A DNA stretch of 64,000 bases, taken from assembly GCA_030428885.1 (NCBI GenBank), contig JAUIEJ010000004.1:310001-374000 (forward strand), given 5' to 3'. Under the pieces are notes generated by a model, which worked only from the letters and a program-made list of their open reading frames with translations, was not told the origin of the DNA and made no database searches. How positions within the stretch are numbered: position 1 is the first letter of the stretch; the number at the start of each line of letters is the position of its first letter. Source of the DNA: Gemmatimonadota bacterium. Its GTDB lineage: Bacteria > Gemmatimonadota > Gemmatimonadetes > Longimicrobiales > Gaopeijiaceae. This document shows positions 17,414-25,866 of the stretch, in pieces. A program made the position numbers and the translations under genes.

Positions 17414-20161
17414 GTGAGATCCGTGACCCGCGCCGTCCTCGCGACGGTGGCGATTCCCCTGTGCGCCGCAGCGCAGGAGCGCCCCACCCTCACCCCCGCC
17501 GACTACGGGCAGTGGGAGATCCTGGGGGGCGCCACCCTCGATCCCACCGGTCGCCACGTGGTGGCCTCGATCCGCACCGTGGACGGCGACGTGGAACTCC
17601 GGGTGCACGACACCGACGGCGCTGCGGCCGCCCGGGTCCTGGCCCGGGGATCCCGGCCGGCCTTCACCCCCGACGGCCGGCGCCTGGTCTACGTGCGGGG
17701 GGCCGACGACGACGCCGCCGAGGGCTCGGCCGACGCCGAGGCGCGCCTGGGCATCGTGGACCTGGAGGCCGGGTCCGACAGCGTGCTCTTCGCCGTGGAG
17801 TCGTTCGACCTCTCTCCCGACGGGCGCTGGGTGGCGGCCCGGGGCGCGGCGGCCGCCGACTCCGTGGGGGGGGATCTCACGGTCCTGGATCTGGACGACG
17901 GCACCCGCACCACCCTGGGCAACGTGGACGAGTTCGCCTGGCGCGAGACGGGGGCGCTGCTGGCGGTGACCCTCCGCACCGCCTCGGGGAGCGGCAATGG
18001 GGTGACCCTCTTCGATCCCGCCACGGGGACCCTGCGCAACCTCGACGCCGCCGACACCCGCTACCGGGGCCTGGCCTGGAGAGACGACGCCGGCGACCTG
18101 GCCGTGTTGCGGGAGGTGGAACTGGACGGCCGCGACGACGCCGCCCACGACCTCCTGCTCTGGCGGGGTCTCGACGCGGGCGTCCCGGACCGACTGCCCG
18201 CCGTGCGGATCCTGGCGGCCACGGGCCGGGCCGATCTCCCCGATTCGCTGCGGGTGCCCGAAACCAGTGGCGTGGCGTGGAGCGACGACGGGCGGACGGT
18301 CTTCGTGGGACTCCGCCCCTGGCCCGCCCCCGAGGCGGACGAGCCCCCCGCCGAAGAGGACGAAGGCGACGAACCCGCGGCCGACGACGACGACGAGGTC
18401 GACCCGTCGCCCGTCCAGGTCTGGCACTGGAACGACGACCGGATCCTCCGGGCCCAGGAGTACTCCGCCGCCTTCGACGCCCGGCGTACCTACCTGGCGG
18501 CGTGGCACGTGGACGAAGACCGCCTGGTGCGGTTGGGCACCGAACTCGACGAGCCCGTACGGACCACCGCCGACGGCCGCTGGGGCGTGGTGGACGACGC
18601 CGATCCCTACGCCTTCGAGCGCCGGTTCGGGGCCTCCACCCGCGACACCTACCGGGTCGACGTCCAGACCGGCGAGCGCACCCTCCTGGCGGAGGGCGTC
18701 TCCAGCGGGGTGTCCCTGGGCCCCGTGGGCCGCCGGGCCCTGCTGTACGCCGACGACGCCTGGACCGCCGTGGACCTGGCCACCCTGGAGCGCACGCCCC
18801 TGGGCGCCGGGGCCGACGTGGAGTTCACCCGGGCCCTGGCGGACTACGACTACCCGGGGTACAGACCGCCGTGGGGCGTGGGGGGATGGGCCGACGACGA
18901 GTCCCGGGTCTGGCTCTACGACCGACTGGACGTCTGGGAGGCCGACCTGTCCACGGGCCGCCTCACCCGTCGCACATCGGGCCGGGACGATGGCGTACAG
19001 CACCGGGTGGTGGACCTGGACTCCGACACCCCGGGCCTCGATCCCGACGAGCCGCTCTGGCTCTCCCTCTTCGATCCGGACACCAAGGCCAGCGGATACG
19101 GCCGCACCGACGGACGGGAGTCCTCCGTGACTCGCCTCGTCTTCGAAGACGCCTCGGTGGGGCGCCTGGCTCGGGCCGACGACGCGCCCCGGTACGTGTT
19201 CGTGAAGGAGCGGTTCGACGATTCCCCCGATCTCTTCGCCGCGGGCCCCGACCTGGACGAACCCCGGCAACTGGGGGCCACGAACCCGTTCCAGGCCGAC
19301 TTCGCCTGGGGCCGGAACGAACTGCTTCCCTACACCACCGACGCGGGCCACGCCGTCCACGCCATCCTCACGTACCCGGCCGACTACGATCCCCAGCGCA
19401 CCTACCCCCTGATCCTCTACCAGTACGAACGACTCTCCCAGGGGCTGCACCGCTACGTGACCCCGTCCCGCACCAGCTACTACAACGTCCAGGTGTGGTC
19501 GCAGCAGGGGTACTTCGTGCTCCAACCCGACATCGTGTACGAGCCGGGCCGGCCCGGTCCGTCGGCGGTGGACGCCATCGAGCACGCTCTGGATGCGGCC
19601 CTGGCCGCCGCCCCCGTGGACCCGGAGCGCATGGGCCTCATCGGACACTCCTGGGGCGGGTATCAGGCCGCCTACGTGCCCACCCGCATGCACCGCTTCG
19701 CCGCTTCGGTGGCCGGGGCGGCCATCACCAACTTCCTGTCGTTTCCCGGCACGGTGCACTGGAACGGCGGGCTTCCCGAGCTGGGCCACTGGGAGACGGG
19801 CCAGGCGCGCATGGCGCGTCCCCCGTGGGACGACCTGGAGGGCCATCTGGAGAGTTCGCCCGTGGCCGCCATCGACGAGCTGGAGACCCCCATGCTCCTC
19901 ATGCACGGCGACGCCGACGGCGTGGTGGACTTCCGCCAGGGACTGGAGTTCTACAACTACGCCCGCCGCCTGGGGAAACCGGTGATCCTCCTCATGTACC
20001 CCGGGGCCGACCACGGCCTGCGGCGAGAGGAGAACCAGGTCGACTACCAGACCCGCATCCTGGAGTGGTTCGGGTACTGGCTGAAGGGTGAGGAGCCGGC
20101 CCCCTGGATCACGGGAGGGGAGGATTGGGACGCCCGGGCGAAGCGGGTCGGCGGCGAGTGA
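17414..20161 (+). CDS. S9 family peptidase (prolyl oligopeptidase-like), secreted
   Basis: Product of 915 residues with a GTG start, an Ala-rich signal peptide ending AAAQE, a long beta-propeller and an alpha/beta-hydrolase domain. The catalytic triad by pattern is Ser746 (GHSWGGYQAAY), Asp835 (HGDADGVVDF) and His867 (GADHGLRRE). At about residues 310-332 the propeller carries a highly acidic insertion (EEDEGDEPAADDDDEVD), paralleling the one at 1597. The final GGE codons overlap the GTG start of the ion channel. Larger than the S9 paralogue because the propeller is longer. Confidence 0.92.
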   Translation: MRSVTRAVLATVAIPLCAAAQERPTLTPADYGQWEILGGATLDPTGRHVVASIRTVDGDVELRVHDTDGAAAARVLARGSRPAFTPDGRRLVYVRGADDDAAEGSADAEARLGIVDLEAGSDSVLFAVESFDLSPDGRWVAARGAAAADSVGGDLTVLDLDDGTRTTLGNVDEFAWRETGALLAVTLRTASGSGNGVTLFDPATGTLRNLDAADTRYRGLAWRDDAGDLAVLREVELDGRDDAAHDLLLWRGLDAGVPDRLPAVRILAATGRADLPDSLRVPETSGVAWSDDGRTVFVGLRPWPAPEADEPPAEEDEGDEPAADDDDEVDPSPVQVWHWNDDRILRAQEYSAAFDARRTYLAAWHVDEDRLVRLGTELDEPVRTTADGRWGVVDDADPYAFERRFGASTRDTYRVDVQTGERTLLAEGVSSGVSLGPVGRRALLYADDAWTAVDLATLERTPLGAGADVEFTRALADYDYPGYRPPWGVGGWADDESRVWLYDRLDVWEADLSTGRLTRRTSGRDDGVQHRVVDLDSDTPGLDPDEPLWLSLFDPDTKASGYGRTDGRESSVTRLVFEDASVGRLARADDAPRYVFVKERFDDSPDLFAAGPDLDEPRQLGATNPFQADFAWGRNELLPYTTDAGHAVHAILTYPADYDPQRTYPLILYQYERLSQGLHRYVTPSRTSYYNVQVWSQQGYFVLQPDIVYEPGRPGPSAVDAIEHALDAALAAAPVDPERMGLIGHSWGGYQAAYVPTRMHRFAASVAGAAITNFLSFPGTVHWNGGLPELGHWETGQARMARPPWDDLEGHLESSPVAAIDELETPMLLMHGDADGVVDFRQGLEFYNYARRLGKPVILLMYPGADHGLRREENQVDYQTRILEWFGYWLKGEEPAPWITGGEDWDARAKRVGGE

Positions 20162-21060
20162 CGTCCCCCGTCGACCCCCTCCGCCCCGGGATCGAGGCGT
20201 CGGACGCCCGACGTCGGGCCTACGACGTCATCTTCGGCCACGAGTCCGGGCCCGGGCGCACCTTCGACGTCCTCCTCATCGTGGCCATCCTCGCCAGCGT
20301 GCTGGCGGTGATGATGGAGAGCGTCGGCCCGGTGCGGACCCAGTGGGGGGGCGTGCTGCGGGCGGCGGAGTGGTTCTTCACCGTGCTCTTCACCCTGGAG
20401 TACGTCACCCGCCTCTGGTGCGTCGCCCGCCCGATCCTGTACGCCCGGAGCCCCCTGGGCATCATCGACCTCCTGGCGATCCTCCCCACCTACATCTCGG
20501 TCCTCCTCCCCGGCGGCCAGGTGCTGGCGGTGGTCCGGATCCTGCGCGTGCTCAGGGTGTTCCGGATCCTCAAGCTGGCCCAGTACACCGGCGAGGCCAG
20601 CGTCCTCCTGGCGGCTCTGCGGGCCAGCCGCTACAAGATCACGGTGTTCGTCTTCGCCGTCATGACCATCGTGGTCGTGGTGGGCTCCCTCATGTTCCTC
20701 ATCGAGGGGTCCGCGTCGGGCTTCACGAGCATTCCCCGAGGCGTCTACTGGGCGGTGGTGACCCTCACCACGGTGGGCTACGGCGACATCGCGCCCCAGA
20801 CGCCCCTGGGGCAGGGGCTGGCCACGGTGGTCATGATCATGGGCTACGGCATCATCGCCGTGCCCACGGGGATCGTCACGGCCGAGATCGCGTACGCCAC
20901 GAGACGAAACGAGCGCCCCCGGCGGTGTGCCGGGTGTGGGCGGGAAGGGCACGATCCCGATGCGGGATTCTGCAAGTGGTGCGGGGGACCCCTGGGCAGC
21001 CCCGGCGCCCCGGGAGTTGGACACGACACGACGAACCAGGGAATGGGAGACGCTTCATGA
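20158..21060 (+). CDS. Voltage-sensor potassium channel with C-terminal zinc ribbon
   Basis: Product of 300 residues in the ion-transport (Kv-like) family. Hydrophobic segments S1-S3 are followed by an S4-like helix with Arg at every third position (VVRILRVLRVFRILK), then S5, the pore helix and the filter TTVGYGD (residues 204-210), then S6. After S6 comes a four-Cys ribbon (CAGCGREGHDPDAGFCKWCG) and a disordered tail. The ribbon is not part of the usual channel. The GTG start overlaps the preceding S9 stop, and the stop overlaps the next ATG, so three genes are translationally linked. Confidence 0.9.
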   Translation: MTSPVDPLRPGIEASDARRRAYDVIFGHESGPGRTFDVLLIVAILASVLAVMMESVGPVRTQWGGVLRAAEWFFTVLFTLEYVTRLWCVARPILYARSPLGIIDLLAILPTYISVLLPGGQVLAVVRILRVLRVFRILKLAQYTGEASVLLAALRASRYKITVFVFAVMTIVVVVGSLMFLIEGSASGFTSIPRGVYWAVVTLTTVGYGDIAPQTPLGQGLATVVMIMGYGIIAVPTGIVTAEIAYATRRNERPRRCAGCGREGHDPDAGFCKWCGGPLGSPGAPGVGHDTTNQGMGDAS

Positions 21061-22055
21061 ACAAGGGACTGGGGTGGGCCATGGTGTGCGCGGCGGTCGT
21101 GGGAACGAGCGGCGGCGGAGCGGCAGCCCAGGTGCCCGAGGGCCTGGGCGGGACCGTCATCGTGCTCAACAAGCAGGGCGACGACGCCAGCTTCATCGAC
21201 CTGGCCACCGGCACCATCGTGGCCACCGTCCCCACCGGCCCCAACCCCCACGAGCTGGTGGCGTCGCAGGACGGGCGCATCGCCGTGGGCACGGACTACG
21301 GGGGCCGCACCCTCACCGTGTTCGACGTGCCCTCGGCCTCCGTGGCCCGCACCATCGATCTCGGCGAGTACACCAGGCCCCACGGCATCGTGTTCCTCCC
21401 CGGCGACTCCCTGGTGGCCGTCACCTCCGAGGTTCGCGGGGCGGTGGTGATCGTCCGGGTGGCGGACGGCGAGATGGTGGAGGTGCTGGAGACCGGGGCG
21501 CAGGGATCGCACATGGTGGCGGCCACGGCCGACGGGCACACCCTCTGGACCGGCGACATCGGCTCCAACACGGTGACCGAGCTGCGCCGGGGCGCCGACG
21601 CCCCGGTTCGGGCCCTCCCGGCCCCGGAGCAGCCCGAGGCCGTGAACGTCACCCCCGCCGGAGACCGGGTCTTCGCCGGGAGCAACGCCACGGGCCGGGT
21701 CACCGCCTGGACCACCGCCGACGGCAGCCCCACCACCGTGGCCGAGGGCTTCGGCTGGCCCTACCGCATCTTCCTCACCGAGGACGCGTACCGGATCCTG
21801 ATCCCCGACCTCCGCAACGAGGTGCTGCGCTTCTTCGACGGCGACAGCTATCAGGAACTGGGACGCCTCTCCTTCCCGGGCCAGGGGCCCCAGGGCCTGG
21901 TGCTCCACGGCGACGGCCGCCACCTCTTCCTCTCCCTTTCGGCGGCCGACGCCGTCGCCGTGGTGGACGTCGATTCCCGCGCCCTCCTGGGTACACTTCC
22001 CGCGGGATCGGGCCCCGACGGCATCGCCTGGGTGCCCGTGGCCGTGGCCCGCTGA
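21057..22055 (+). CDS. Secreted YncE-like beta-propeller protein
   Basis: Product of 332 residues: signal peptide ending AAAQV, then seven-bladed-propeller repeats with the DLATGTIVATVPTGPNPHEL and SQDGRIAVGTDYGG signatures of the YVTN/YncE family. Members of this group bind DNA, peptides or metals, or serve as scaffolds; nothing in the sequence fixes a function here. ATG overlaps the channel gene stop (ATGA), and the protein is the last of the S9-channel-propeller unit. Confidence 0.8.
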   Translation: MNKGLGWAMVCAAVVGTSGGGAAAQVPEGLGGTVIVLNKQGDDASFIDLATGTIVATVPTGPNPHELVASQDGRIAVGTDYGGRTLTVFDVPSASVARTIDLGEYTRPHGIVFLPGDSLVAVTSEVRGAVVIVRVADGEMVEVLETGAQGSHMVAATADGHTLWTGDIGSNTVTELRRGADAPVRALPAPEQPEAVNVTPAGDRVFAGSNATGRVTAWTTADGSPTTVAEGFGWPYRIFLTEDAYRILIPDLRNEVLRFFDGDSYQELGRLSFPGQGPQGLVLHGDGRHLFLSLSAADAVAVVDVDSRALLGTLPAGSGPDGIAWVPVAVAR

Positions 22056-22155
22056 CTCCTTAACGACGGAGGGGGGTCGGGCATCGTATATTCCAGAACG
22101 ATCGGACCCCCGGTCCGAGCACGGTGGACCCTCCCCATCCTCCGGAGGGACTCCC

Positions 22156-22680
22156 ATGTCGGTACGCACTCCCCTGGTCGCCCTGGTCGCCTGCGCGGCC
22201 CTCTCCGCCTGCGGGCGTCCCGGCCCCTCCAACGAGCCGGCTCCCACGCCCGCCGACGCCCCGGCCGCCCCCGCCGAGGCGATGCCCGCCCCGGCCCAGG
22301 CAGCGGCCGGCGCCCCGGCCCCTGCACCGACCCTCTCCGGGCAGGAGGTCGTGGAGCAGATCTGCAGCCAGTGCCACTCCATGGAGCCCCCACCCCTGGC
22401 CGCGCCCCCCCTGACCCATCTGGCCACCCATCTGCGGCAGGTGTTCGAGACCGAAGACGAGGCGGTGGCCCACGTGGTGGCCTATGCACCGGCGCCGAAC
22501 GCCGAAACGTCGATCATGCCCCCCATGGCCGTGGAGCGGTTCGGGCTCATGCCCCCCCAGCCCCTCCCCGAGCCCCTGCTCGAGGCCGCCGCCCGCTACA
22601 TCTGGTCGCTGGCGGCCGAGGGCGCCGACGCCGAGCCCATGCGCATGCAACGGAGACGGGGCGGCGGCGGGACGTTTTAA
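22156..22680 (+). CDS. Monohaem c-type cytochrome lipoprotein
   Basis: Product of 174 residues started at the ATG after a CCGGAGGGACTCCC leader. The lipobox is LSACG. An Ala/Pro-rich tether (about residues 25-65) leads to a haem-binding CSQCH motif at about residues 72-76. A distal Met in IMPPMAVERFG is the likely sixth ligand. Probably a membrane-tethered electron carrier at the outer face of the inner membrane. A TATATT box near 22088 may be part of its promoter. Confidence 0.82.
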   Translation: MSVRTPLVALVACAALSACGRPGPSNEPAPTPADAPAAPAEAMPAPAQAAAGAPAPAPTLSGQEVVEQICSQCHSMEPPPLAAPPLTHLATHLRQVFETEDEAVAHVVAYAPAPNAETSIMPPMAVERFGLMPPQPLPEPLLEAAARYIWSLAAEGADAEPMRMQRRRGGGGTF

Positions 22681-22760
22681 CGAGACGGACGGGTGGGGCA
22701 TCGGACCCACGGATCGGATCCGACGACCCTACCCACGAGCTTGCAGACAGGAGAACACCC

Positions 22761-23528
22761 ATGCGATTCAACGCCCTCCCGGCGACGTTGGCCCTGGCCG
22801 TCGCCGTCGCCGCCTGTGACGACTCGAGCACCGCGAACTCGGTGGACGATCTCACCAACGACGATCTGGCCGAGGTGGTGGCCGACGCGGCCCTGGAAGA
22901 TCTGGCCGTCATGGTCGACGCCGTTCCGTCGGCGGGCCCCCTGGGGGTGTTCGGCCCCTTCGGCGCTCAAGGCGGGCTGGGATCCCGGAGCGGCCTGGAG
23001 CGGGATCGGAGCGTGACCTTCCTCGACGCCGACGGCCTCGAGCAGGACGATTTCGACGAACTCACCACGGCGTCGGTCCACGTGGTCACCACGGTCGAGG
23101 GCGCCATCGCCCGGGATCACTTCACCGCTTCGGTGACGCGCCATCGGGACATGTGGGTGACCGGCCTGGAGGGTGAGGAGACGGAGCGCACCTGGAACGG
23201 CACCGGATCCAGCGACGTGGAGCGGACCCGGATCTCCGACGAACACGGCACGCGATCGTACGACCTGTCCGCGTCGTCGGCGGTGAGCGGCGTCGTGCGG
23301 GCCGTGGACAAAGAGACCTACCCCTGGCCGCTGGAAGGGACCATCACCCGGGAGGTCCGGGTGGAGATCGTGAACGGGCCCAACGGCGACGAGGTGCGGG
23401 AGCGCACCACCGTCCTCACCTTCAACGGCACCCAGTACGCCACCCTGGTCATCGACGGGGAGGAGTACGAGGTCGATCTCGCCGCTCGCCAGAGTGAGCG
23501 GGCCAGCCGTCGGAAGGGCGGCACCTGA
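22761..23528 (+). CDS. Lipoprotein of unknown function
   Basis: Product of 255 residues. Signal and lipobox are VAVAACDDSS, then an acidic Asp-rich helix-forming stretch, then a beta-rich domain in which alternating strands carry Thr and Glu (for example ERTWNGTGSSDVERTRI and GTITREVRVEI). Shine-Dalgarno GACAGGAG precedes the ATG. No family recognised. About 80 bp after the cytochrome lipoprotein on the same strand, so possibly co-transcribed. Confidence 0.62.
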   Translation: MRFNALPATLALAVAVAACDDSSTANSVDDLTNDDLAEVVADAALEDLAVMVDAVPSAGPLGVFGPFGAQGGLGSRSGLERDRSVTFLDADGLEQDDFDELTTASVHVVTTVEGAIARDHFTASVTRHRDMWVTGLEGEETERTWNGTGSSDVERTRISDEHGTRSYDLSASSAVSGVVRAVDKETYPWPLEGTITREVRVEIVNGPNGDEVRERTTVLTFNGTQYATLVIDGEEYEVDLAARQSERASRRKGGT

Positions 23529-23699
23529 CGTCGAGGCGCGGCGCCACCCACACACTCACCACACCGCCGTGCTTCCCGGGCCGGTCCCTCCAGGGGCCGG
23601 CCCGGTCGTCGTCCCGGGGGCGCGTTGCGTCGGGCCGCCCTCGGCGGGACATTTCAGGAGAGTTCTCCTCCGGGCCCTTCCCCCGCCTCCGGGGCGCTG

Positions 23700-25784
23700 A
23701 TGTTCGACGCCGACCGCCTTCAGGCCGTTCGCGACAGCGGGCTGGTCCACGAAACCTTCGACGCCGGAGTCGCCTTTTCGCCGATGCTGCGCCTGGGCGT
23801 GGCGGCGGTGGGCGCGTCGGGCGGGTTCATCGTCGTGGCCGACCCCGAGACGCCGGGGGTCGCGGCGTTCACGCCCGGGTCGGAATCGGTGGCCCGGGAG
23901 CTGGCCCGCACCCTCCTGGATCCCGTGGTGGAGGGCCGGGTCGTGGCGGTCCCCCTGGCCGCCAACCACTCCCGGTTCCGGGAGGTCGAGGCGGTGCGCC
24001 TGGGGGAAGTGGGCGCGCTGGTGGCCGCGCCGATCCGGGGTCCCCGGGGACACGTGGTGGCGGGGGTCTGCCTCTGGAGCGACGAGGCCCGGGCGTGGTC
24101 TCCCGACGACCTGGCCCGCATCGACGACCTCACCGGGGCCCTGGGGGAGCGACTGAAGCAGTGGATCACCGCTCGCAGCCGCCACGCCACCCCCGTGGCG
24201 GCCGAACCGAAACGCGCCGATCTCGTCCGGGAACTGGAGCGCCGGGAAGACTGGTTCGACGTGGTGCTGGACAGCCTCCCCACCGGCGTGCTCGTCACCC
24301 GGGCCCCGTCGGGCGATCCGGTGCGGGCCAACCACGAACTGCTTCGCCTCCTGGACGCCCTGGACCTGGCGTCCATCGACTTCGACCGTCCGTTCTACAC
24401 CGCCTCCGGGGCCCGGGTGGACCCCGAGGGGCACCCCCTGACCCGGGCTCTGGCGGGGGAGACGGTGCGGGGAGAACTACACTGCTCCGAGGCCGATCCC
24501 GATGCCGAGGAGGGCGTCTGGTGGCGGGTGAACGCCGCTCCGATCCTGGCCTCCGGGGGCGACGTGGCCGGAGCCGTGGTCACCATCGAGGACATCACTG
24601 AAGCCCGGGGCATGCAGGCGGCCCTCTACCGCAGCCAGGAGCACCTGCTCCACGCCCAGAAGATGGAGGCGGTAGGCCGACTCGCCGGGGGGATGGCCCA
24701 CGACTTCAACAACCTCCTCACGGCCATCATGGGCTTCGGGGAACTGCTCCTGGAGGGCATGGGCGGCGACGACCCGGCCCGGGACGACGCCGAGGAGATC
24801 GTGCGATCCGCGTCCCGGGGCCGGGACCTCACCAACCAGCTCCTGTCGTTCAGCCGGCGCCGCTCCACCGACCCGGCGGTGCTGAACCTCAACGAGGTGG
24901 TGACCTCGGGAAAGCGGCTGCTGGAGCGACTGCTGGAGGCGAAGGTCACCCTGGAGACGTCGCTGTCCGACGCCGCCGGCCCCGTGCGCATCGACCGCAC
25001 CGAGCTGGAACAGATCATCGTGAACCTCACCCTCAACGCCCGGGACGCCCTCCCCGAGGGCGAGGGCTTCGTGCGCATCGAGACGGGCCCGGTGGACCTG
25101 ACCCGCACGGTGGACGCCGAACCCGAGGCCATTCCCCCGGGACGATGGGAGACCCTCGCCGTCATCGACAACGGCACGGGCATGGACGCGGCCCTCCGGC
25201 TCCGCATCTTCGAGCCGTTCTTCACCACCAAACCCGCCGGGCGCGGCACGGGGCTGGGGCTGGCCACGGTCTACGGCATCGTGAAGCGGGTGGGCGGCTT
25301 CCTCCGGGTGGACAGCCGACCCGGCGAGGGGACCTCGTTCCGGGTGTATCTCCCTCCGGCCGACGGCACGGCCCACACCGCCGACGAGGTGGCGGGGGAG
25401 GACCATGCCGGAGGGTCGGAAACGGTCCTCCTGGTGGAGGACCAGGACCAGATCCGGTCGCTCCTGGCCCGTCAGCTCGAACGATCGGGCTTCGAGGTGA
25501 TGGAGGCCGCCAACGGCTTCGACGCGCTGAACCTGTGGCGGCAGAACGCCGACGACATCGACATCATCGTGTCGGACGTGGTCATGCCCGTCATGGACGG
25601 CCCCACCATGGTCACCCGGGTGCGGGAGGAGCGGCCCGACCTTCCGGTGGTGTTCGTGTCGGGATATCCCGGCGCCGCCGACCCGTCGGATCGGGCCACG
25701 CCCCTGCCGAAGGGACGCCTGCTCCGGAAGCCCTTCGCCGCCGCCGAACTCGTGGCGGCCATCCGGTCCAGCCTCGACGACTGA
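23700..25784 (+). CDS. Hybrid histidine kinase (GAF-PAS-HisKA-HATPase-REC)
   Basis: A 694-residue cytoplasmic sensor kinase. GAF-like domain at residues ~20-165, PAS at ~190-300, HisKA with phospho-acceptor His334 (GGMAHDFNNLL), HATPase with N box (NLTLNARDAL) and G boxes (DNGTGM, GRGTGLGLATVYGI) to about 560, and a C-terminal receiver with Asp626 (IIVSDVVMPVMDG). No TM segment, so the stimulus is intracellular. The HDFNN form of the H box is typical of kinases with a fused receiver. No separate response regulator lies nearby. The ATG has no clear Shine-Dalgarno, so a slightly earlier start is possible. Confidence 0.92.
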   Translation: MFDADRLQAVRDSGLVHETFDAGVAFSPMLRLGVAAVGASGGFIVVADPETPGVAAFTPGSESVARELARTLLDPVVEGRVVAVPLAANHSRFREVEAVRLGEVGALVAAPIRGPRGHVVAGVCLWSDEARAWSPDDLARIDDLTGALGERLKQWITARSRHATPVAAEPKRADLVRELERREDWFDVVLDSLPTGVLVTRAPSGDPVRANHELLRLLDALDLASIDFDRPFYTASGARVDPEGHPLTRALAGETVRGELHCSEADPDAEEGVWWRVNAAPILASGGDVAGAVVTIEDITEARGMQAALYRSQEHLLHAQKMEAVGRLAGGMAHDFNNLLTAIMGFGELLLEGMGGDDPARDDAEEIVRSASRGRDLTNQLLSFSRRRSTDPAVLNLNEVVTSGKRLLERLLEAKVTLETSLSDAAGPVRIDRTELEQIIVNLTLNARDALPEGEGFVRIETGPVDLTRTVDAEPEAIPPGRWETLAVIDNGTGMDAALRLRIFEPFFTTKPAGRGTGLGLATVYGIVKRVGGFLRVDSRPGEGTSFRVYLPPADGTAHTADEVAGEDHAGGSETVLLVEDQDQIRSLLARQLERSGFEVMEAANGFDALNLWRQNADDIDIIVSDVVMPVMDGPTMVTRVREERPDLPVVFVSGYPGAADPSDRATPLPKGRLLRKPFAAAELVAAIRSSLDD

Positions 25785-25795
25785 CCTCGTCTCCC

Positions 25796-25816
25796 CCCCT
25801 TCGTACGACGAAGGGG
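25796..25816. terminator. Hairpin between convergent kinase and glnN genes
   Basis: A perfect 9-bp stem CCCCTTCGT/ACGAAGGGG with a 3-base loop lies between the two convergent stops, followed closely by a second G/C stem (about 25817-25840). No T-run follows, so it is either an atypical bidirectional terminator or a transcript-end stabiliser. Confidence 0.5.
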
Positions 25817-25866
25817 TGGGGCCTCCGTGGAAACCCCACCCCCGGTGGTCGGCCCGTCTCCCGACG

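Noticed and set aside
17360-20014. 884-codon minus-strand frame opposite the second S9 peptidase
   Set aside because: Same antisense composition; all catalytic motifs are on the plus strand.
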